A stretch of 29,535 nt of DNA from Candidatus Aerophobota bacterium (GCA_014859225.1 JACUUP010000009.1:1-29535), one strand, 5' to 3'; shown: positions 15,657-23,932, numbered from the stretch's first letter. Numbers and translations: made by a program. Notes: a model not told the origin generated them from the letters alone.

Positions 15657-16793
15657 ATGACGGGTAGAGAACAATTTTTAAAGATAGCCCGGTTCCAGTT
15701 ACAAGATGCCCTTTTTATACCTTCCTGGCACCAGTGGTTCTGGTATGATACCTGTGTTCGCTGGACAAAAGAAGGTGCATCACTTGCCCTATTATCTAAC
15801 GAACACAGGGCTGACTATTTCGGATTTAATAGAACAGAGGTAATTCCTGTTAAGTCTAACATTATTTCTCTTGGTCAGTGTTTTGGGCCTCCTTATGTTC
15901 CGCCACTTATTCCACTTTTTGAAAGAAAAATAATAAAGGAGAATACAAGAACAAGGATTGTTATTGGTGAGTCTGGAATAAAATACAGGGAATACAAAAA
16001 AGAGCCTGAGAGGATGCCTGAGTGGCTGGAGTACCCGGTTAAAAATAGAAAGGATTGGGAAGCATATAAAAAACGACTTGACCCTCACATTCCCACCCGT
16101 TTTCCCGCCTGGTGGGAGGATGAGGTAAGGTGCTGGAGGGAAAGGAGCTATCCTTTAGGTCTGGGTGTGGGGAGTTTTTTTGGTTTAATAAGGGAGTTTG
16201 TAGGTCTGGAAAATTTATGTTGTATGTATTACGATGAGCCTGTATTTATCCGCGAAATTTTAGAGTGGATGGAATATTTTGAAATTGAGATAATCAAGAG
16301 GGTGCTAAAAGATGTTCAAATTGATTTTGCCTGGTACTGGGAAGATATGGCTTACAAGACAGGCTCTTTAATTTCTCCTCAAATATTCAGGGAATTTATG
16401 ATGCCCCGTTACAAGAAGATTAACGAGCTTTTAAGAAATAACGGGGTAGAATTAATTCTGGTGGACTCTGATGGTAATACCGAAGAGCTCATACCACTCT
16501 GGATAGAAAGTGGGATAAATGGACAGTATCCTTTGGAAGTAACCGCAGGGATGGATGCAGTGAAACTCAGGAAAAGATACGGCAAAAATTTTATACTTAT
16601 AGGCAATATAGATAAAAGAGCGCTGGCTAAGGATAGGCGAGCAATAAAAGAAGAAGTTATGAAAAAGGTTCCTTTTTTACTTTCTCAAGGAGGATATTTT
16701 CCTGCGGTGGACCATTTTGTTCCACCCGATGTTTCTTTAGAAAATTACAAATATTTCCTGAAAGTTTTAAGAGAAGTTGCAGGCCTCTCATGA
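15657..16793 (+). CDS. Uroporphyrinogen decarboxylase-like protein of unknown function
   Basis: This 378-residue protein has the URO-D/methyltransferase TIM-barrel fold, recognised from MTGREQFLKIAR at the start, the region WYWEDMAYKTGSLISPQIF and the C-terminal GGYFPAVDHFVPPDVSLENY. It is not a likely haem enzyme: there are no other haem genes and it sits in a catabolic operon. Corrinoid-type methyltransferases of this fold bind Zn through H-x-C and a later Cys. Here those places read VDSDGNT (Asp270, Asp272) and VDHF (His353), so the Zn-thiolate site is absent or altered. AAGGAG upstream supports the ATG at 15657. Proteins of this divergent kind are common in sugar and polyol loci of anaerobes, but I know of no assigned reaction. 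Confidence 0.75.
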   Translation: MTGREQFLKIARFQLQDALFIPSWHQWFWYDTCVRWTKEGASLALLSNEHRADYFGFNRTEVIPVKSNIISLGQCFGPPYVPPLIPLFERKIIKENTRTRIVIGESGIKYREYKKEPERMPEWLEYPVKNRKDWEAYKKRLDPHIPTRFPAWWEDEVRCWRERSYPLGLGVGSFFGLIREFVGLENLCCMYYDEPVFIREILEWMEYFEIEIIKRVLKDVQIDFAWYWEDMAYKTGSLISPQIFREFMMPRYKKINELLRNNGVELILVDSDGNTEELIPLWIESGINGQYPLEVTAGMDAVKLRKRYGKNFILIGNIDKRALAKDRRAIKEEVMKKVPFLLSQGGYFPAVDHFVPPDVSLENYKYFLKVLREVAGLS

Positions 16794-16840
16794 ACTGTTA
16801 TGATAGCTAAGTAGAATTATGAAAAAGGAGGTAAGATGAA

Positions 16841-17941
16841 ATGAGCCTCATCATTGGTAATCCATCCAAGTATGTGCAAGGAGCAGGAGCCATTAAGGAG
16901 ATTGGAAAGTATGTGTCGGCAATGGGGGGAACAAAAGCACTTTTAATGGGAGGTCCAACAGCTCTATCTGTGTCTCAGGAGGCAATTAAAGAGAGCCTTA
17001 AACAACACAATATAGATTGTATAGTAGAAAAATTTACAGGAGAGAGCACAAGAAGTGAGGTTAACCGGCTGGTAGATATTGGAAAGAAAAACAAGGTTAA
17101 TTTTTTAATTGGAGCAGGGGGAGGAAAGGCGGTAGATGCAGCAAAGGTAGTCTCCTATTATCTTGAAGTGCCTTTAGCTTTGGTTCCTACTATTGCTGCT
17201 ACAGATGCGGCATGCAGCGCTCAGGCTCCCATATACACAGATGAGCATGTTTTTGAAGAGCTTGTTATTCGTCCGAAAAACCCGGACCTGGTTTTAGCAA
17301 GCACAGATATAATAGCAAAGGCGCCAATAAGGTTTTTTGTTGCCGGGATGGGAGATGCTATATCTACAAAGTTTGAGGCTGAAGCCTGCTGGAAAGCATC
17401 TGTCATAAATTTCCATGGAGGTAGTGTGGGTGAATCAGCTCTTTGCCTTGCCCGCTGGTGCACTGATGCGGTGATAGAGTATGGAGAGGAGGCAAAGAAA
17501 TTCCTCCAGAAAAGGGTAGTAAATGAGGTTGTGGAAAAGGTTGTGGAAGCCTGTGTTTATGCAAGTAGTGTATCTTTCGAGAACTGTGGACTTTCTATAG
17601 CTCATGGTTATCAGGTGGGATTTACCGGCTTGAAGGAGACACAACAGTATCTTCACGGAGAGATCGTTGGTTTTTCTACCCTTGCCCATATAGTTCTGGA
17701 AAATCAGCCAGAGGAAGTGAAAGATAAGGTATTCAGATTTTGTTATTCAGTTGGTTTACCTGTAACATTAGCTCAAATTGGTTTAAAAGATGCACCCAGG
17801 GAGCTTTTGATGAAGGCAATTAACGAATCCTTTGAAAGAATAGGATGGTTCAACAATGAACCATTTCCTGTTACCGCTGATATGCTTTACGAAGCACTTA
17901 TCAAAACAGATAAAAGGGGCAAAGAACTTTTGAAAAGATAG
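16841..17941 (+). CDS. gldA: Glycerol dehydrogenase (iron-type polyol dehydrogenase family)
   Basis: This 366-residue enzyme oxidises a secondary alcohol with NAD, classically glycerol to dihydroxyacetone. It has the GldA layout: NPSKYVQGAGAI at the N-terminus, nucleotide-binding GAGGGKAVDAAK, VPTIAATDAACSA, and the Zn ligands Asp172 (GMGDAIST), His255 (AHGYQ) and His272 (YLHGEIV), which match Asp173, His256 and His274 of Bacillus GldA. An ATG at 16836 is followed at once by a stop, so 16841 is the start, after AGGAGG. The gene lies between two importers of GlpSTPQV-like layout, which makes glycerol or a related polyol a plausible substrate. GldA homologues also use other 1,2-diols and some cyclitol-like substrates, so the assignment to glycerol is not final. 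Confidence 0.88.
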   Translation: MSLIIGNPSKYVQGAGAIKEIGKYVSAMGGTKALLMGGPTALSVSQEAIKESLKQHNIDCIVEKFTGESTRSEVNRLVDIGKKNKVNFLIGAGGGKAVDAAKVVSYYLEVPLALVPTIAATDAACSAQAPIYTDEHVFEELVIRPKNPDLVLASTDIIAKAPIRFFVAGMGDAISTKFEAEACWKASVINFHGGSVGESALCLARWCTDAVIEYGEEAKKFLQKRVVNEVVEKVVEACVYASSVSFENCGLSIAHGYQVGFTGLKETQQYLHGEIVGFSTLAHIVLENQPEEVKDKVFRFCYSVGLPVTLAQIGLKDAPRELLMKAINESFERIGWFNNEPFPVTADMLYEALIKTDKRGKELLKR

Positions 17942-17958
17942 ATTATGATAGTTTTAAT
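17930..17958 (+). promoter_or_regulatory. Candidate promoter of the second transporter operon
   Basis: TTGAAA (17930-17935), 17 bases and TTTAAT (17953-17958) give five of six matches in each box. The site overlaps the end of the glycerol dehydrogenase gene. TAGATTAT at 17939-17946 lies between the boxes, a typical operator position, and recurs near the promoters at 2240 and 6628. Initiation near 17965 would place the leader hairpin at 17985 about 20 nt from the 5' end. The rest of the 17942-18147 gap holds only the hairpin and the SBP ribosome binding site. Confidence 0.4.
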
Positions 17959-17984
17959 TAATATTAACAAGATAGCTAAGAAAA

Positions 17985-18040
17985 AAGCTAAAGACAAAAG
18001 CCGAAGAGGAGGTGATAAGGCAGGTAGGCTACTTTAGCTT
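17985..18040 (+). ncRNA. Leader hairpin presenting a Shine-Dalgarno-like loop, copy 2
   Basis: AAGCTAAAG (17985-17993) and CTTTAGCTT (18032-18040) pair perfectly over 9 bp. A 5-nt/1-nt bulge follows, then AGCC (17999-18002) pairs with GGCT (18027-18030). The 24-nt loop at 18003-18026 has AGGAGGTGA at loop positions 5-13. Loop length and motif position are identical to the hairpin at 6732-6782, although the stems share no sequence. The real SBP start codon is 107 bases further on and has its own ribosome binding site. Confidence 0.6.
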
Positions 18041-18147
18041 GGGGTTAACTACTGAAACGGCAGGTTGTATTGATATTTATGTGAAGGAAACTTCCACCGA
18101 AAGTTAAGTTATACGAAAATATACTCCAATAAAGAAAGGAGTAAAGC

Positions 18148-19602
18148 ATGAAAAAAAGTATGATTGTAATATCGGTCGCGGTAGTGGTGAGCTTTCTTCT
18201 CCTGTTTGCAGGCCAGGTTTTTAGCGCTGAGAAAAGGTTTGGTTTAGCTGATATTCCAGAGATAGCAAACAAAAGGGCCCTGACTTTAGCTCTTGAGGCA
18301 GGAGGGGAAGAGGATACTTTGCTCCCGTTTGTTAGAAAGTTTGAGGAAAAAACAGGAATTAAGGTTAACACTGAGGTTATGCTATTTGCAGTAATGTACG
18401 CTAAGGAAAACATAGAGCTTGTGGGAAAAACCGGAGCCTATGATGTTGTTATTGTGGAAGCTTCCTGGACAAATGAGTGGGCGCCTTACCTTTGGTCTCT
18501 GGAAGAGCTTGCTAAAAAGTATGAGCCTGAAGGAGTGGAAGCGATAAGGCGAGATTTGGCTTATCTTGATGCGGGTCTTATGCGTATGGCTTCCACCCGC
18601 GAGGGAGTAGCTTATGGATGGCCCTATGAGTGCTATACATTAATGATGATGTATCGTGATGATGTATTCAATCACCCTCAGGAAAGAGAAAATTTCAGGA
18701 AAAAGTATGGGTACGAACTTGCTCCTGCTCTTGATTTTAGCCAGTTGCGTGACCAGGCTGAGTTTTTCACCAGAAAAAGGGGAGAACTGTTAAAGGGTAG
18801 ACCGCTCAAGCATGACCTTTACGGTTTAGGTCTTATGGCTGGTAGATTCCCCCATGTTCAGGATGAGATAACCGCCATCCTCTGGGGTATGGGTGGACGT
18901 TGGGCCAGGACAATCAGGGACAAGGAAGGTAATGCAATAGGGTTTAAGATAACCCCGCGAGATAAAGCTCTATTAAAAGCTGCTTTTGAGATATATGTGG
19001 ACCTGCTCCAGTTTACTCCTCCTGGAACCTTAAACGCTTTCTGGGATTTTGTTATGGCACAGTTTTCCGCGGGAAATATCATCATTGCGCCTACCTTGTA
19101 TGATAGTTGTTATCCCTGGATGAGTGCATGGGGACCTGATGTTGCCGCTGATGCCAGGATTGGCGGTGCTCCAACTCCGATGAAGCAACCTTACTGTGGT
19201 AATTTCCATTTTGCCGTTGCCCGGGATAGTAAAAACCCTGAGGGAGCTTACTGGCTTTCCAAGTATATGGGCTCCTATGAGGTTCACAAGGCATGGATAG
19301 AGGCAGGATTTGTCCCCTCGCGCAGGGACGTTGTGGAAGAGCCTATGTATAGAGACCCGGCACTGCATGAGACAACTGGGTGGATACCTACCATGCTTGA
19401 GACCTGGGATTATCAGTATCCATTTGTAAGCACCTATCTACATTTCAATAGCGCTGCTTTCGGCAAAATTTACGATTACATGACTGAGCTGTGTCACAAT
19501 GTTGCAAGGGGCGCTCTGACACCAGAGAGGGGTGTGGAAGAGTGGGTAAAGACTTTTACTGAACTGCAAACAAAGTTTGGAAAACTGCCCGTCTTGAGAT
19601 AA
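18148..19602 (+). CDS. Extracellular solute-binding protein of polyol/sugar ABC importer, cassette 2
   Basis: This 484-residue binding protein is the cassette 2 counterpart of the protein at 6847. The signal peptide spans about residues 1-26 (MKKSM, then hydrophobic VVVSFLLLFAG, probable cleavage after VFS). No lipobox cysteine is present. The two mature proteins align from the RFGLAD/KFSLAD start to the KLPVL end, with shared landmarks YGYELAPA, FFTRKRGELLKG, AGR-PHVQDE and HFNS-AFGK. Many positions differ, including GWPYECYT against GIPYYTYT and the region around residue 320, so ligand preference may differ. GAAAGGAG precedes the ATG. It leads its own operon, from a probable promoter at 17930. 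A polyol or sugar ligand is inferred. Confidence 0.9.
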   Translation: MKKSMIVISVAVVVSFLLLFAGQVFSAEKRFGLADIPEIANKRALTLALEAGGEEDTLLPFVRKFEEKTGIKVNTEVMLFAVMYAKENIELVGKTGAYDVVIVEASWTNEWAPYLWSLEELAKKYEPEGVEAIRRDLAYLDAGLMRMASTREGVAYGWPYECYTLMMMYRDDVFNHPQERENFRKKYGYELAPALDFSQLRDQAEFFTRKRGELLKGRPLKHDLYGLGLMAGRFPHVQDEITAILWGMGGRWARTIRDKEGNAIGFKITPRDKALLKAAFEIYVDLLQFTPPGTLNAFWDFVMAQFSAGNIIIAPTLYDSCYPWMSAWGPDVAADARIGGAPTPMKQPYCGNFHFAVARDSKNPEGAYWLSKYMGSYEVHKAWIEAGFVPSRRDVVEEPMYRDPALHETTGWIPTMLETWDYQYPFVSTYLHFNSAAFGKIYDYMTELCHNVARGALTPERGVEEWVKTFTELQTKFGKLPVLR

Positions 19603-19616
19603 GTAGTTAGAATGAT

Positions 19617-19657
19617 GAGGGACACCTGGAGTAAATTCTTATCTCCAGGGGTTCCTC
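19617..19657 (+). promoter_or_regulatory. SBP-permease intercistronic hairpin, copy 2
   Basis: GAGGGACACCTGGAG (19617-19631) pairs with CTCCAGGGGTTCCTC (19643-19657) over 15 positions with one mismatch and one G-U pair, around an 11-nt loop. No uridine run follows. The 3' arm differs from the cassette 1 hairpin (8352-8365) by a single base in the shared part, while the 5' arm and loop differ more. It starts 14 bases after the SBP stop. An mRNA-stabilising or partial-termination role is inferred from position. Confidence 0.75.
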
Positions 19658-19691
19658 TCGTAAAAACTAACAAAAGGGAGGACTGATGTAA

Positions 19692-20633
19692 ATGTTGACC
19701 CAGGGGGATGAAGCAAAAGTGGAAAGAGCACCCATAGTGGTTGGGAAAAGAAAAACAGTGCTGGAAACTCTTACCAGTGAAAGGTATATTAAATGGTTTT
19801 TTTTAATCCCACTTTTAGTAGTTCTGGGAGTATTTGCCTTTTACCCGCTCTTTTACTGCCTGTATATGTCTTTTCATGAGGCTATTTTAATAAGAGCTCC
19901 TGAGTTTATCGGGTTGGAAAATTATAGAAAGGTACTGCACGATTCATTATTCTGGATGTCTCTTGGTAGAACAGCCCATGTAGTAGTTGTATGTGTAATT
20001 CTTGAGGTAGCTCTTGGTCTTGGAATTGCAATTTTCTTGAACAGGGAGTTCAGAGGGCAAAATACAATCCGGGGACTTTGTCTTTTACCTCTTGTGGTAT
20101 CACCCCTTGCTATGTCGCTGATGTGGAAATACTTCCTTGACCCTCAGATGGGAATAATAAACTTAATGCTAAGCTGGATTGGATTTCCTAAGATTGCCTT
20201 TCTTTCAATGGAAGGAGTTGCACTATATGCCATTATGTTTATGGAAATATGGAAATGGCTTCCTTTCTCTATTTTTGTTTTTCTTGCAGCTTTAAGAGGG
20301 ATGCCCAAAGATGCATTTGAAGCGGCAAATGTTGATGGGGCCTCTTCCTGGTTTACTTTCAGGAAACTAACTTTGCCCATGTTAAAGCCGTTTATAATGA
20401 TCATTGCTCTACTTCGCCTAATGTGGTTGATCAGAATCTTTGACCCACTTGTTGGAACCACTCAAGCTGGGGCGGGGACAGAAACATTAGATTGGTATAT
20501 TTACAGGATTGCATTTATACGGTTTGATATAGGAGAAGGGGCAACGCTGGCTTTAATTGCTCTTTATATGACAATTATTATTGGTGTGCTTTTATACCGG
20601 CAGTTAATAAAAGCCCTGGGAGCCGCAAGGTAG
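19692..20633 (+). CDS. ABC importer permease, MalF/UgpA type, cassette 2
   Basis: This 313-residue channel subunit has the same length as its cassette 1 homologue at 8443. Membrane segments begin at about residue 35 (WFFLIPLLVVLGVF). The coupling loop EAANVDGASSWFTFRKLTLP starts at residue 210, the same position as in cassette 1, and the C-terminus RQLIKALGAAR is nearly identical. The membrane segments are where the two differ most. GGGAGG lies 13 bases upstream of the ATG at 19692. An earlier ATG at 19685 is followed at once by a stop codon and is not used. It is followed after 31 bases by the MalG-type gene, with which it should form the channel. Confidence 0.92.
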   Translation: MLTQGDEAKVERAPIVVGKRKTVLETLTSERYIKWFFLIPLLVVLGVFAFYPLFYCLYMSFHEAILIRAPEFIGLENYRKVLHDSLFWMSLGRTAHVVVVCVILEVALGLGIAIFLNREFRGQNTIRGLCLLPLVVSPLAMSLMWKYFLDPQMGIINLMLSWIGFPKIAFLSMEGVALYAIMFMEIWKWLPFSIFVFLAALRGMPKDAFEAANVDGASSWFTFRKLTLPMLKPFIMIIALLRLMWLIRIFDPLVGTTQAGAGTETLDWYIYRIAFIRFDIGEGATLALIALYMTIIIGVLLYRQLIKALGAAR

Positions 20634-20664
20634 CTGTAAATTTTATGAAAACAGGAGCTAAAAA

Positions 20665-21486
20665 ATGGCAAAAGCGGTGTTACTGAAAAAGACACTATTC
20701 TGGATAGGAGTAGCCATTCTTTTATTTGTTTTTGTCTTTCCTATAGCATGGATATTTGTGACCTCGTTTAAAGGAAGGGTTGATATTATGGTGCCTACCC
20801 GAATATTTTTTATCCCCACTTTAGAAAACTACATTTATGAATTTTATAAGATGCCACTTTTAAGAGAAATGAAAAATAGTGCTATCGTAACTGTTGCCAG
20901 CACAGCTCTGGTGATGGCAGTCTCACTTCCGGCTGGCTACAGTTTTGCCAGGTTCAATACAGGTGAGGGGCATCTTCTCTTTTTCACCTTAACAACGAGG
21001 ATGTTTCCTCCCGCTGTAGCGGCCATACCTTTCTTTTTTGTTTTCAGAAACTGGGGGCTTCTTGATACACATATGGGATTAGTTTTATTATATCTTTACT
21101 TTAATATGTCATTTGCCACCTTCTTATTATACGGATTTTTCAGGGAAATTCCGGAAGAACTTGAGTACGCCGCTATGGTGGATGGTTACAGCAGGTTAAC
21201 TATCTTTCGCAGGGTCATATTTCCTTTGATTGCACCGGGTGCAGCAATTACAACTATATTTTGCCTCATATTTTCCTGGAATGAGTTCTTTTTTGGTTAT
21301 ATATTTACCCGAACAGTTGCAAGAACAGTATCTTTTGGGTTAATATCACACTGGGGCTCTGTAGTGGTTATGTGGGGGCCAATGGCGGTGGGAGTTGGTA
21401 TTGCCATTTTACCTACCCTAATTGGTGGTTGGTTCATGCAACGCTTCATAATCAGAGGTCTAACTTTTGGTGCGGTTAAAGGATAA
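20665..21486 (+). CDS. ABC importer permease, MalG/UgpE type, cassette 2
   Basis: This 273-residue channel subunit is six residues longer than its cassette 1 homologue because of an N-terminal extension (MAKAVLLKKT). The coupling loop EYAAMVDGYSRLTIFRRVIFP begins at residue 167. Segments VASTALVMAVSLPA and GLVLLYLYFNMSFATFLLYGF are strongly conserved between the cassettes, as is the C-terminal MQRFIIRGLTFGAVKG. AGGAGC precedes the ATG. The gap to the small membrane gene is only 23 bases, against 113 in cassette 1, so the extra bases there were either inserted in cassette 1 or lost here. Confidence 0.92.
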   Translation: MAKAVLLKKTLFWIGVAILLFVFVFPIAWIFVTSFKGRVDIMVPTRIFFIPTLENYIYEFYKMPLLREMKNSAIVTVASTALVMAVSLPAGYSFARFNTGEGHLLFFTLTTRMFPPAVAAIPFFFVFRNWGLLDTHMGLVLLYLYFNMSFATFLLYGFFREIPEELEYAAMVDGYSRLTIFRRVIFPLIAPGAAITTIFCLIFSWNEFFFGYIFTRTVARTVSFGLISHWGSVVVMWGPMAVGVGIAILPTLIGGWFMQRFIIRGLTFGAVKG

Positions 21487-21509
21487 AAAACTAAAAAGGA
21501 TTGTAAGCC

Positions 21510-21698
21510 ATGACCTGGGGAAATAGACTTTTCTGGGGACTTATCTTTTTCTTTGGTTTTCATCTTGTGTGGCTTGGTGTTTTAGAGAAATTTGGCCCGG
21601 TATGGATTGCCACAGTTGTAGGTGCTTTTTTTGTTTTTTTCATGCTAAAATATGGTCCTCGCCCTAAGGAAAAAGAAGAGAAAGGAAAGGGAGCCTGA
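21510..21698 (+). CDS. Small membrane protein resembling part of DUF2160, cassette 2
   Basis: This 62-residue protein has two membrane segments and a charged tail, identical in length to the cassette 1 protein at 10343. Residues 1-42 differ at many places (MTWGNRLFWGLIFFFGFHLV against MEWGDRLFWGMVFFIGIIFF), while the final 20 are identical because the 2,287-bp repeat begins there. Retention of length, topology and the W-G-NRLF/DRLF start under this divergence indicates selection for function. Its position between permease and ATPase genes suggests that it contacts the transporter complex. The resemblance to DUF2160 is by eye and from memory. Its function is unknown. Confidence 0.78.
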   Translation: MTWGNRLFWGLIFFFGFHLVWLGVLEKFGPVWIATVVGAFFVFFMLKYGPRPKEKEEKGKGA

Positions 21699-21702
21699 TA
21701 AG

Positions 21703-22824
21703 ATGGCCGAAGTTAAAGTTGAAAATTTAACTAAAAGCTATGGAAGACTTGTAGCGGTTAATGATGTTAGTTTTAGCTGTAAGGATGGTGAGTTTTTCAC
21801 TTTCTTAGGTCCATCTGGTGCAGGAAAAACCACAACCCTTGAGCTCATTGCCGGGATAAAAAAGCCTGATTCCGGGAAAATATACATCGGTGATGAGCTT
21901 GTTAATGAGCTTCCTCCCCAGGAAAGAGATGTTGCCATGGCTTTTGAGAACTACAGCCTTTATCCACATTTTTCTGTCTATGAGAACATTGCCTTTCCCT
22001 TGAAAGCTCCCACAAGGAAAGAGAAACTATCCTCCAAAGAGGAAAGAAAAAGAGTTGAGGAGATGGCAAATCTTTTAGGGATTGGTGAGCTTCTGGACAG
22101 ACGCCCCCAGCATTTAAGTGGCGGGCAAAGACAAAGAGTCTCCCTTGCCCGGGCCATGGTGAGAAGGCCAAGGGTTTACCTTTTAGATGAGCCCATAGCT
22201 CACCTTGATGCTAAACTAAAAGTAGCAGCAAGAACAACCCTTAAAAGACTGGCCACAAAACTTGGAACAACCATCATTTATGTAACCCATGACTACAAGG
22301 AAGCCTTAGCTTTATCTGACCGCATCCTCATTTTAAGAGCTGGTTTGGTTGAACAAATTGGAACAGCCGAAGATGTTTATTTATCTCCGGTAACTGATTT
22401 TGTAGCAAGGCTCATAGGTGATCCTCCCATTAACCTGATAGATGGTGAGCTTGTTAGCGTGGATGATAAGTTTTTATTTAAAGTCAATGATGAGTTTTCT
22501 TTTGAGATTCAAAAAGAAATCCTGGAAAAAGCACAAAGGATAGCCCGGCAGGAGAATGGTAAACTTAAGGTGCGTATTGGAATAAGACCTGTTTATGTTG
22601 GAGTGTCCGAGGAAAAGCTATCTCCCAACTCCTTCCAGCTTCCCGTTTATGCAGTTGAGCATGAGGCAGATAGCAGCATAGTTACCTTTGAGCTAAAAGA
22701 TACCTTCTTGATAGCAAAAAAGAATAAAAAAGTTAACTGGGGCATTTCAGATAAAGTCTACCTTGACTTTGACCAGACTCATATTCACTTTTTCAAAAAA
22801 ACCTTAGAACTATCTAAAAGGTAG
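21703..22824 (+). CDS. ABC importer ATPase A (MalK-like), cassette 2
   Basis: This 373-residue ATPase is identical to the product at 10536-11657, including silent sites as far as I compared. Walker A, LSGGQ, Walker B and the switch His are intact, and the Q-loop position again carries Glu82. It starts at the ATG five bases after the small membrane gene stop. Because the protein is the same in both cassettes, one ATPase pair can in principle serve both sets of permeases, and the duplicate mainly sets dosage and co-expression with the second channel. Confidence 0.93.
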   Translation: MAEVKVENLTKSYGRLVAVNDVSFSCKDGEFFTFLGPSGAGKTTTLELIAGIKKPDSGKIYIGDELVNELPPQERDVAMAFENYSLYPHFSVYENIAFPLKAPTRKEKLSSKEERKRVEEMANLLGIGELLDRRPQHLSGGQRQRVSLARAMVRRPRVYLLDEPIAHLDAKLKVAARTTLKRLATKLGTTIIYVTHDYKEALALSDRILILRAGLVEQIGTAEDVYLSPVTDFVARLIGDPPINLIDGELVSVDDKFLFKVNDEFSFEIQKEILEKAQRIARQENGKLKVRIGIRPVYVGVSEEKLSPNSFQLPVYAVEHEADSSIVTFELKDTFLIAKKNKKVNWGISDKVYLDFDQTHIHFFKKTLELSKR

Positions 22825-22828
22825 GATA

Positions 22829-23920
22829 ATGAGTAGAGTTGATGCTAAAAATATATGGAAAATTTATGCCGGAGGTGTTTTAGCCGTAAAAGAGGTAAGT
22901 TTTCACTGTGAAGATGGGGAATTTTTAGCCATCCTTGGTCCTTCTGGGTGTGGAAAATCATCCACACTGCGCATGATTGCCGGGCTTGAGGATATAACTA
23001 AAGGTGAGCTTTTATTTGATGGGAAGCTGGTTAACAAGCTCTCCCCGCGTGAGAGAAATATCGCCCTTGCCTTTGAAACCTATGCCCTTTATGCCCCCTT
23101 AACTATTTATGAGAACATTGCCTTTCCCCTTGAGGCAGGGGGGATGAAAAGAAAACAAATAGATGAAAAAGTTAAACAAATTGCCGATATGCTTGATTTA
23201 ACCGATGTTTTAAATAGGAAGCCCTCCCATTTAAGTGGTGGTCAGCAACAAAGGGTTTCCCTTGCCCGGGCACTTATTAGAGAACCAAATGTTTTTTTGC
23301 TGGATGAGCCCTTATCCCATATGGACCAGAGGGTGCGCGTTCTTCTCAGGGCAAGAATTAGAAGAATCCATGATGAGCTTAAAGCTACAACAATCTATGT
23401 TACCCACGACCAGGAAGAAGCAGTATCCCTTGCTGACAGAATAATCGTTATGCATCTGGGTGAGATTCAGCAAACCGGGACAGTTGATGAGCTCTGGAAT
23501 CATCCTAAAAATATATTTGTGGCAGGTTTTTTAGGTGAGCCAGCCATGAACTTTCTTGAGACAAAGATTGAAAAACCAACGCAAATTTCCCTAACAACAG
23601 GAGAAAAAAAAGCTACTTTTGAGCTAAGAGGTAAAGTTGATGAGAAGTATGTTGGATGTGAGGCTATCCTGGGTATAAGACCTGAGAGGATTGTTGTTTT
23701 AGCCGATAAAAGGGATGAGCAATCTGCTCCTTCCCTAGTTGAGGTGGTAGAGCCCTTAGGCGAGACCAAAATTGTAACAGTTAAACTTGATGATGTTGAG
23801 CTTAAAGTGGTTAGCTTGCGTGAGGTAGATACTGCGGTAGGAAAAACCATCTACCTCAAGTTTAAACCCGAGGATATTCACCTTTTTGATAAGCAAACAG
23901 AGAAGGCTCTTTTAGCATGA
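22829..23920 (+). CDS. ABC importer ATPase B (MalK-like), cassette 2
   Basis: This 363-residue ATPase is identical to the product at 11662-12753. The catalytic motifs are complete, and Glu83 replaces the Q-loop Gln. It is the last gene of the second importer operon. After its stop the sequence diverges from cassette 1 and runs into a MITE-like element, with no catabolic genes following. No clear intrinsic terminator is visible at the end of the operon. Confidence 0.93.
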   Translation: MSRVDAKNIWKIYAGGVLAVKEVSFHCEDGEFLAILGPSGCGKSSTLRMIAGLEDITKGELLFDGKLVNKLSPRERNIALAFETYALYAPLTIYENIAFPLEAGGMKRKQIDEKVKQIADMLDLTDVLNRKPSHLSGGQQQRVSLARALIREPNVFLLDEPLSHMDQRVRVLLRARIRRIHDELKATTIYVTHDQEEAVSLADRIIVMHLGEIQQTGTVDELWNHPKNIFVAGFLGEPAMNFLETKIEKPTQISLTTGEKKATFELRGKVDEKYVGCEAILGIRPERIVVLADKRDEQSAPSLVEVVEPLGETKIVTVKLDDVELKVVSLREVDTAVGKTIYLKFKPEDIHLFDKQTEKALLA

Positions 23921-23932
23921 GTATTTGAGGGG

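Larger units (their letters stand above)
21636..23922 (+). repeat. 2,287-bp direct repeat, copy 2 (two ATPase genes)
   Basis: This is the second copy of 10469-12755, with no base difference seen. The left edge is inside the small membrane gene and the right edge is two bases past the ATPase B stop. Just beyond the right edge comes a MITE-like element rather than the decarboxylase-like gene found after copy 1. Recent gene conversion, recent segmental duplication or an assembly effect would all give this picture. Confidence 0.95.

Noticed and set aside
18013-18110. Possible leader peptide starting at the GTG within AGGAGGTGA of the second SBP leader
   Set aside because: The frame runs 32 codons here but only six codons in the first leader (GTG at 6755), with no sequence in common, and the GTG lies inside the ribosome-binding motif itself. 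A shared RNA structure explains both sites better.
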